NCBI GenBank assembly: GCA_949752735.1
Contig: OX457037.1
Span: 1,192,001-1,256,000, forward strand
Source of the DNA: Lumbricus terrestris
Lineage: Eukaryota > Annelida > Clitellata > Crassiclitellata > Lumbricidae
Reading direction: 5' to 3'
DNA: 64,000 bases
Position 1 is the first letter of the stretch. Each line of letters opens with the position of its first letter. A model generated the notes under the pieces. The model ran no database searches. It saw only the letters and a list, made by a program, of their open reading frames with translations, and was not told where the DNA came from. The position numbers and the translations under genes are program-made. This document shows positions 57,306 through 64,000 of the stretch, in pieces.

Positions 57306-59600
57306 TAGGGTGTCCCACGATTGCACAGGAAAAATATTTTTCTTGAAACTTGAAATGCAGTCCCTCCAAAAAGTTTCCTTATGGTCCTATGATAGTACCT
57401 GCCAAATTTCTGGACATTTTGAAAATATTTAGAGGCCGCTCAAAGCTCACATATAATATGTGTAAGTTGTCACAAATTATACGTGCGACATATAGGCCTA
57501 TGAGTTTGAAATTTTCGGAGGTCCACACTTTGATCCCACTAGCGTGCTTATGTATTGCTTAATAACCTTATATTGCTCTGAAATACTAAAATCTACAAAT
57601 ATGCAACCTTATTGTATTTGCGAATGAGGTTTTTCAAGCATAAGGACGACAGTTAAGCTCTCGAGCAAACGAATGATGTAAATGTCGTGCACTAGGATTG
57701 CAGGTCGCTACCTCCACATGGCAATCATCAGTGGAGTAGAAATGAATAAGGTTAACAGATTGTCAGTCTGATTTTTCTCTAGTTGGTGGAAGTAGCCTAC
57801 AAACATGTTGGTGTGCTAAAGTTGACCTCTGGACCAGGACAGGAATCAACGGTTGCAGTTTGAACCTTTTGAAGTCGTGAAAGTGTGATGCATTAGGCCT
57901 AATTATTGGCAAATGCTTTGAGACAACGGCTTTCAATAACTGCATATTAAATAGAGTTTGCAATGCCTTGCACCCTTCTACATCAGCCATCAGTCGTAAC
58001 ATCTTGTTAACATCACAGAAATCTTTTAAGTCCAGTTGCCTGGTGCATTCTTTGTGTCCTTGGTAAAAATTTGTCCATCAATGGTCTGTAATTAAGCTCT
58101 GCAAGCCATTTAAAGATGAATGCTCCAATCTGGTTCACCATCAACCAAACCCTCGACCAATGCTACTGCAGTCTGCATCTAACAAATCATAAGAATTCAT
58201 TACTGAACAGCTTTAGCGTGGTCATACTCGAAATATGACTATCAAGAATTTTCAAAACTCTTGGTATTCATGGTTGGATTGAACAATTCGGTAGCATTTC
58301 GCAAGCCTGTTGCCATCACAGAGCAAGTTGGATGGGTAAGGCAATATAGATCTAATTGCTTTATGATGGAAACGAATCACATATACAGTTGACGACCGTG
58401 AATTACAGGGCATCCAACCCAAACAAGTCTCAGATTTGTGATTGACATCTACAGTCAGGCGGTGTTCTCATGTAGAGTCACTGCTCTCTTTGAATTAATC
58501 CATAGCTTTATAATTCTGGCAATGCTGCTCTAGATGACAAGTCTGAAAATGATGCAACATCATTCTTGGTATACCAGCACCTAAGATATAAGAGATAGCA
58601 ATTCTCTCTGTTCTTTCAGTGAGTTCTCATTAATGTGGAATAACGGGGTTATCTCTTCCTAAAAGTTTTTCCCAAACCATGCTGCGTTCAAATATAGTTT
58701 TCTCGATCTTTCGGTGAAAGAGTGGCGAGATAGCCAATCGTATAAGACCACGTGTGATTTTTCATAACGTTGGTCTGTGTAAATGACTGTGCTGAACAAA
58801 CATGACGCAGCTTTGATACAGAATTTCAGCTCAACGATAACGAAGAACGTAGATCGGAGACAATTTCTCGTACAGGTTGTCGAAAAACACAGGCACATGT
58901 TTTCTAACCACAATTGTGACAATCTTGTTGACATGTGTAAATGTAGAACGTAGAACTGAAGAACAATTTGAGTGCAGTGATGTAGAATCAGCAGATCAGT
59001 ATGAGAATAGTAAAAAAATAACGGTCCAGACGTTGATTTGTTGTGTAGCTGCATGGGGTGTGCAATTAAAACTTTACTGTGTGGTCCTAGGACAAATAGG
59101 GGTTGAACCTCACAGCCCCCTCAGAATTTCTTACTATGAAGCAGATGAAGGTATGGAGGAGCTAAAACCACGACTTGTTACATTATCAAGAGTTTGTAAT
59201 GACTACTCCCAATGATTAGTTGTGTGTGCACTGATATTGTGTCCAAAGTTCAAAAATCTCAAATTTTTCTCGATTTTGCATTTTTTGAGCATAAGACTAT
59301 GCCCAAAATATCCATTGTATCCAATAAAGTTAAATACCTGTTAATTCTACCATTCACGAGCTTTCCAAGGGTAGTAAATTTGTTATAATAGGATCAACGA
59401 TTGGGATATAAAGGCATTTAGAAGTTGGACACATCAGGCGCAAATTATGCCAATATGGGTTAAATTTGGGCGGCTTGAGCCACCCCTAAATATTTTTTTA
59501 GTGTCATAAAACTTTACAGGTGTTATTATGGGACCATATGGAAACTTTTTAGGGGGACTGCATTTCAAGTTTCTAGAAAAATATTTGTTGGGACACCCTA
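57306..59600. mobile_element. 2.3-kb TIR element with 8-bp duplication GGAAACAT
   Basis: Starts TAGGGTGTCCCACG and ends GGGACACCCTA. The inverted ends are similar over about 150 bp, and GGAAACAT flanks both sides (57298-57305, 59601-59608). The interior has no convincing transposase, only weak frames such as 58877-59215. An 8-bp duplication fits hAT or P superfamilies. Confidence 0.8.
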
Positions 59601-59608
59601 GGAAACAT

Positions 59609-62600
59609 GCAACGTTGAATATCCAAAATGACGATGACAAGTGTTTCCTCTATAGCATCTTATCTGTGTCGCATTTCAAAACTGCCAATCCACAGCGCGT
59701 AAGTCACTATATCCCATATCTGGATGAACTTGAAACTAAGGGGCTGACCTTACCAATGACCATCGAACAAATCCCACTCTTCGAATCCATGAACGCTGAA
59801 TATTCAATCAATGTCATGTACTCAAATCCCGATGACAAGACATTTACGCCCCTATATGCAAGTGCTCACAGGGGTAGAAAACATATTGTAAATCTTCTTC
59901 TTCTCGACGATGGCGCTAAACGCCACTACATTACAATTCGCAACCTTTCAGCACTTTTAAGCGGAAGAACTTCACACACTGGCGGCAGAACTTTTCCTTG
60001 CCCTTACTGTTTGCACTGCTTCACCACTGCTGCTGGGAAAAATGCGCACATAGACGAATGCGGCAAGCACGGCTTGCAGTCCGTGCGCTACCCGACCCCA
60101 GAAAATTCCAACCTCTCATTCACAAACACTCAGCACGAAATGCCCATTCCATACGTGATATACAGCGACTTTGAAAGCTACCTGGCTCCAAACGCCTCGG
60201 CCGCGCCCAGCGGCGCGACCAAAATTCTAGTCACACATACTCCCAGCGGATTCTGCTGCCTCACAGTATCCTCTTTTCCGCACTTAAATGACGCTACACC
60301 ATACACTTACTCAGGTCCTGATGTGATGCAGCATTTCTTCAAACATATAAAATCCGAGCAAACGCGAATAAATAAAATTTTGGCCACAAACACACCCATG
60401 AAGCCGCTGACCCAGCAGCAGTGGATGGATTTTCATTCTTGCAAATCTTGTCCTTCTTGCTCTATCGATCTTTCTGGCGCCAACAAAGTTCGACACCACT
60501 GTCATATGACTGGTAACTTTGTTTCTGCACTCTGTTCTCCTTGCAATCTTAAAATGAAATTTCGCAAACCTACCAAATTTCAGAAAGGCAAATCTGCAAA
60601 TTATCTTCTTCCTGTCGTCTTCCATAACCTCAAAGGCTATGACTCTCACCTTATTCTCAAAAATATGACAAAGGAGTTTGCGGAGCAGGAAATAAATGTG
60701 ATAGCAACCAACATGGAGAAATATCTCTCCTTCGAAATTAACAACATCAGATTTTTGGACTCCCTCCAATTTCTAAACTGCGGTTTGGACGTGTTGGTTA
60801 AAAATTTATCTAAAGAGGATGACTCCAAATTCAAACATTTGCGCCGGCTTTTTCCGACCGAGTACAAATTGCTTTTGCGTAAGGGCGTATTTCCCTACGA
60901 ATACATGACTTCAGCCTGCAGAATGACCGAAAGGACTCTGCCTCCCAAAGGCTGCTTCTTTAGCAAACTGACGGACGAGGACATTTCCCAAGACGACTAC
61001 GACTATGCGCAGAAAATTTGGCAGACTTTCGACATGACGACTATGCAGGACTATCACGATCTGTATTTGAAGACAGACGTCATTTTACTGGCCGATGTTT
61101 TCGAATCTTTTCGTGGTATGTCCTTGGACTTTTATAAATTGGACCCGCTACATTACTACAGCAGCCCTGGACTTAGCTTCGACGCGTGCTTGCGCATGAC
61201 AAATGTAAATTTGGACCTTATCACAGACCCGGACATTTACCTGTTTGTGGAGCGAGGCATGAGAGGTGGCGTTTCCATGATATCAAATCGATATGCAAAG
61301 GCGAACAATCCGTATCTCGCCCAAGGATACGACCCGAACATTCCAAACAGCTATATAATGTATTTGGATTGTAACAACCTCTATGGATACGCCATGTCCG
61401 AACCGCTCCCGACGGGTAAATTCAGATTTTTGGACGAAGACGAAATTGACGACTTTGACTTGGACTCTAAATCGACAGACGACGATTTGGGGTATATTTT
61501 GGACGTGGACTTGGACTATCCTTCTCATCTCCACGACGACCACAATGACTATCCCCTTGCACCAGAGACATTGCACATACGACCGGACATGATATCTCCT
61601 TACGCAAAATCTGTTTCTCAGAAAATTTCGGCTAAAATCGGTGCCGGTGTCACAAAGTTGGTGCCCAATCTCATGGCAAAGACCCGGTACGTCGTTCATT
61701 ACAGAAATTTACAGTTCTACCTGAAAATGGGTATGAAATTGGCCAAAATTCATAAAATCCTCGAGTTTCGCCAAAGTCGATGGTTGAAGCCATATATCGA
61801 CTTCAACACTTCCAAACGGCAGGTTGCCAAATCTTCCTTTGAAAAAGACCTCTTCAAATTAATGAACAACTCAATTTACGGCAAAACAATGCAAAACAAC
61901 AGGAAACATCTGGCGGTGAAACTTGTAACTAGCGCGAAACGGGCCAAACGCTTCGTGGCCCGTCCAAATTTCGAGTCGTACAATATAATAAATGAAGATT
62001 TGACCGTCATAAAATTAACAAATTCTAACGTTTATCTAAACAAGCCCCTATATGCTGGTATGTGCATCTTGGACATTTCAAAATTAAAAATGTACGAGTT
62101 CCACTATCAGCATATAATTCCCATTTATGGATCTGCCTGCAAACTCCTTTTTACAGATACAGACAGCCTCTGCTACCATATTTTCACACACGACATATAC
62201 ACAGACATGCAACGCAATTTAGATGAATACGACACCTCAGACTACCCCTGTGGGCACTTTCTACATAGCCGATCCAACGCAAAGGTCATTGGGAAATTTA
62301 AAGACGAATGCAATGGGGATGCGGTGATAGAATTTTGTGGTCTCCGGTCGAAAATGTATAGTTTGCTGTTGGCCGGGGAGAAGGAAAAGAAGACTGCAAA
62401 GGGGATAAAAAGGGGCTTTGTTAAGAAATGTATCAGGCATGAAGAATACCGAGCCTGTATTTTTGAAGAGAAGCCCACTAGCTCCAAATTCTGTGTGATT
62501 CAGAGTAAAAAGCATACCCTACACACTGTTGAGTTGCGAAAGATTGCCCTTTCTCCGTACGATGATAAACGTTTCTTACTGAATTCGTCGGATTCGTTTG

Positions 62601-62641
62601 CGTATGGACATGTCGATATTGCATTATATAAAGACAATTGA
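59609..62641 (+). CDS. Element 2 polymerase last exon, main fragment (catalytic domains)
   Basis: About 1,010 codons to the stop. A C2H2 finger CPYC...HIDECGKH is followed by exonuclease motif I YSDFESY (about 60167), the zinc module with CPSC, RHHCH and CSPCN (about 60440-60550), motif II NLKGYDSH, motif III YHDLYLKTD, polymerase motif A YLDCNNLYG (about 61370), motif B KLMNNSIYGKT (about 61860) and motif C FTDTDSL (about 62155). All catalytic residues expected of the family are present and this stretch has no frameshift. Reading upstream of 59609 enters the transposon, so an apparent Met start at 59528 is not genuine. Confidence 0.9.
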   Translation, partial: ATLNIQNDDDKCFLYSILSVSHFKTANPQRVSHYIPYLDELETKGLTLPMTIEQIPLFESMNAEYSINVMYSNPDDKTFTPLYASAHRGRKHIVNLLLLDDGAKRHYITIRNLSALLSGRTSHTGGRTFPCPYCLHCFTTAAGKNAHIDECGKHGLQSVRYPTPENSNLSFTNTQHEMPIPYVIYSDFESYLAPNASAAPSGATKILVTHTPSGFCCLTVSSFPHLNDATPYTYSGPDVMQHFFKHIKSEQTRINKILATNTPMKPLTQQQWMDFHSCKSCPSCSIDLSGANKVRHHCHMTGNFVSALCSPCNLKMKFRKPTKFQKGKSANYLLPVVFHNLKGYDSHLILKNMTKEFAEQEINVIATNMEKYLSFEINNIRFLDSLQFLNCGLDVLVKNLSKEDDSKFKHLRRLFPTEYKLLLRKGVFPYEYMTSACRMTERTLPPKGCFFSKLTDEDISQDDYDYAQKIWQTFDMTTMQDYHDLYLKTDVILLADVFESFRGMSLDFYKLDPLHYYSSPGLSFDACLRMTNVNLDLITDPDIYLFVERGMRGGVSMISNRYAKANNPYLAQGYDPNIPNSYIMYLDCNNLYGYAMSEPLPTGKFRFLDEDEIDDFDLDSKSTDDDLGYILDVDLDYPSHLHDDHNDYPLAPETLHIRPDMISPYAKSVSQKISAKIGAGVTKLVPNLMAKTRYVVHYRNLQFYLKMGMKLAKIHKILEFRQSRWLKPYIDFNTSKRQVAKSSFEKDLFKLMNNSIYGKTMQNNRKHLAVKLVTSAKRAKRFVARPNFESYNIINEDLTVIKLTNSNVYLNKPLYAGMCILDISKLKMYEFHYQHIIPIYGSACKLLFTDTDSLCYHIFTHDIYTDMQRNLDEYDTSDYPCGHFLHSRSNAKVIGKFKDECNGDAVIEFCGLRSKMYSLLLAGEKEKKTAKGIKRGFVKKCIRHEEYRACIFEEKPTSSKFCVIQSKKHTLHTVELRKIALSPYDDKRFLLNSSDSFAYGHVDIALYKDN

Positions 62642-62797
62642 TTTTATATACTGTGTGAGCTGGTATGTTTTGATTTAAATGTATATATTAGATTCGACTA
62701 TATTATATTTTATCTTGCGATTTATAGTAATAGAGAAAGAGACACTCATAATTTGCATGTTTGCATGTGTGTAAAGATATTTTGTGAAAGAAAAAAA

Positions 62798-62803
62798 ATA
62801 AAG
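62798..62803 (+). terminator. Likely polyadenylation signal of the polymerase gene
   Basis: AATAAA lies about 157 bp after the polymerase stop, in an A-rich stretch followed by T/G-rich sequence. The convergent gene ends about 100 bp further on. Confidence 0.5.
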
Positions 62804-62900
62804 AATTTAAAAATGATCTCTGTGTCTTTTCTTTACTTCATTATGTTACAAATAAAAGCCATGTTCCACATCACACAAGTTTATTCAGAAATGCTTAGAT

Positions 62901-63577
62901 TTAAAGTCCGAAAGGATTGCATTGAGTGCATGCTACAAATCCCAATTGATTTGAATGATCTAAAGAGCTATAACATGGCATAGCGTTTTTAAGTTCTGGC
63001 AATTGTTCGTGGAGTTGATCAATTTTGAGAAGAAGGCTGTCCCATTCGTCCAGACGTAGAGCGATGCCGCTGCGGGTTGGTCTCTCCTTGGTGGTGTTTG
63101 GTGGTAGAAAGTATCGTCGAATATTCACACATCTGAAGTCCTTTGAAATTGATGCATAACAACGGCCTCCGAGATGTTGGTAGACGTCAACAGGTTGATT
63201 CGCCTTCAGCAGTTGTACATTTCTGTCCAATTCGTCCAGGCAAGCCCGAAATCTCGCCCAAGCTGATTTGTTGAAGGATACTCCCTTCTTTGTGGGATAT
63301 GATTTGCTTCCATGTTGTACATACTCGCGTATATGCACCATTAGCTCATTCTTGTAGTGGTTGGCTGTGAGATACCGATTGTTGCCAATAGCCTCTTTGA
63401 ATTCTGCGAGCTACAGATGCACAAAACAAGAGCAGAATTTTGAGTTATATTGCAAATAGACGGCCAAATCTTTCTTTATACATGTTCATCAATATGAAAT
63501 AAGTTCTTCAATACAAAGTTTAAAGAAAATTCTATAATACTCACTGGAATTGGTACGAGAGTTCGTGCTGCATACAT
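62901..63577 (-). CDS. Tandem PC4-like single-strand-DNA-binding protein
   Basis: Two exons: 63577-63545 (ATG, 11 codons, ending before GTGAGT) and 63410-62901 (after CTGTAG), joined in phase 0, for about 180 residues. Two PC4-type domains follow each other. Domain 1 (about residues 20-75) has NRYLT, VHIREY, PTKKGVSF and a Trp helix W...LDELD. Domain 2 (about 94-150) has ASISKDF, VNIRRYFLP, RPTRSGIAL and DEWDSLLLKIDQL. In the PC4/p15 family this beta-sheet-plus-helix fold dimerises to bind single-stranded DNA, so a tandem copy could act as a pseudo-dimer that coats strands displaced by the polymerase. AATAAA (minus, about 62885) is just past the stop. Element 1 has no counterpart that I can see. 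Confidence 0.78.
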
Positions 63578-63734
63578 CTTTCGTCGTAGTAAGTGGCGAA
63601 TATGCCGGCATCGAAAATGAAATAGAAATGGCTGCAGTCTGTTCAAATGGCTCTTTTATAATACAAGTATTGCACAATCATAAGAAATAGAATTGGGAAA
63701 TTCCAAGCATCATCTCATATAAAGCAGTCAAATA

Positions 63735-63968
63735 ATGAGTCAAGTTTGGCGATTCATAAAACACTGGGCCCTCCACCCATTTGTGGGTGGCGACTGTAGC
63801 ACGCGCTGATGATGTCAGCCAATTATCGATGAGTCATACAAGCATTAGTGTTCCAACTTTCGGCCTTTGATGTTTCAACTTTCGGCCTTTGATGTTTCAA
63901 CTCCGGACCCTTTGATGTTCCAACTTTCGGGCCCTTTGATGTTTTTAGTCAGCCATACATTTACTACT
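63735..63968. repeat. Element 2 right terminal inverted repeat
   Basis: Inverted copy of the left end, finishing CATACATTTACTACT directly before CAACTG. Confidence 0.88.
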
Positions 63969-64000
63969 CAACTGCGTTGAAGCGTTGTATCATCAGCGAG

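Larger units (their letters stand above)
52827..62641 (+). pseudogene. Element 2 protein-primed family B DNA polymerase gene (spliced, interrupted)
   Basis: Ten exons: 52827-52836, 53033-53110, 54252-54305, 54611-54712, 54890-55063, 55193-55249, 55368-55448, 55745-55885, 56038-56344, and a long last exon from 56635 to 62641. The first eight introns are phase 1 and the ninth phase 2. The N-terminal region is longer than in element 1. The last exon is cut by a SINE (56751-57113) and by a 2,295-bp TIR element (57306-59600) whose 8-bp duplication makes its site exact. The copy cannot make a normal polymerase unless the insertions are spliced out, for which I see no signals. A polyadenylation signal AATAAA lies near 62799. 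Confidence 0.82.
51746..63968. mobile_element. Element 2: compact Polinton-like element with polymerase and tandem-PC4 genes
   Basis: 12,223 bp start AGTAGTAAATGTATGG and end with its complement, flanked by exact CAACTG duplications (51740-51745, 63969-63974). Terminal AGTAGTA and the first-exon design are shared with element 1. It holds a ten-exon polymerase gene (plus) and a convergent two-exon PC4-like gene (minus). Later insertions account for about 3.6 kb: 53181-54167, 56751-57113 and 57306-59600. The original would be about 8.6 kb. No retroviral-type integrase, FtsK-type ATPase, Ulp1-type protease or capsid motif was seen. Confidence 0.87.

Noticed and set aside
58877..59215. Transposase of the 2.3-kb TIR element
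   Set aside because: The 112-codon frame has no DDE, RNase H-like or zinc-finger motif; the element is better described as non-autonomous.
59528..59608. Met start of the element 2 polymerase at 59528
   Set aside because: This part lies within the right TIR of the transposon at 57306-59600; the true exon resumes at 59609 and continues from fragments upstream.
60311..60867. Minus-strand frames within the element 2 polymerase exon (152 and 73 codons)
   Set aside because: Antisense shadows of a strongly conserved polymerase exon.

Overview
This is eukaryotic (metazoan) nuclear DNA. Coding exons are short, flanked by GT/AG splice sites and separated by long introns crowded with transposons, MITEs, SINEs and microsatellites. 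The palindrome TAGGCCTA and its variants recur throughout the introns, a habit I associate with echinoderm and related invertebrate deuterostome genomes; that assignment is an inference and not firm.

Two layers are present. (1) The minus strand of the first 51 kb carries one very large modular gene, or a tandem series of near-identical genes: at least 14 exons from 51253 down to 594 that alternate two kinds of immunoglobulin-like domain exon (called Ig-1 and Ig-2 here) with huge Thr/Pro-rich, mucin-like repeat exons. The order is Ig-1, short Thr-rich, then four times (Ig-2, Ig-1, mucin). Every exon I could delimit is a multiple of three bases with phase-1 introns on both sides; the exons sum to 13,515 nt (about 4,505 codons, roughly 79% mucin-like). 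No signal peptide, membrane segment or stop exon is inside the window, so both ends are missing. (2) Two compact elements carry a spliced gene for a protein-primed family B DNA polymerase. Element 1 (24239-34668, gene on minus) and element 2 (51746-63968, gene on plus) each have long terminal inverted repeats starting AGTAGTA and an exact 6-bp target duplication (CACACC and CAACTG). These are Maverick/Polinton hallmarks, but the elements are only 10-12 kb, and an estimated 7.5-8.5 kb without later insertions. I see no integrase, capsid, packaging ATPase or protease. Element 2 additionally has a two-exon gene for a protein with two PC4-like single-strand-DNA-binding domains.

Both polymerase genes start with a 10-nt coding exon (Met-x-Thr plus one base), pass through phase-1 introns into a Cys-rich zinc module, then a phase-2 intron into one long polymerase exon. 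Both copies are now broken: element 1 by a frameshift just before polymerase motif C, element 2 by a tRNA-derived SINE and by a 2.3-kb TIR transposon inserted in the polymerase exon.

Element 1 sits inside two further inverted-repeat elements, giving a three-level nest (23550-37576 > 23752-36578 > 24239-34668) inside one intron of the Ig/mucin gene. Element 2 lies immediately upstream of the most 5' Ig exon seen. Many smaller elements (hAT-like and mariner-like MITEs, a possible Helitron end, two SINE families, LINE 3' fragments, a 12-bp minisatellite, AT-rich blocks) account for much of the remaining intronic DNA.
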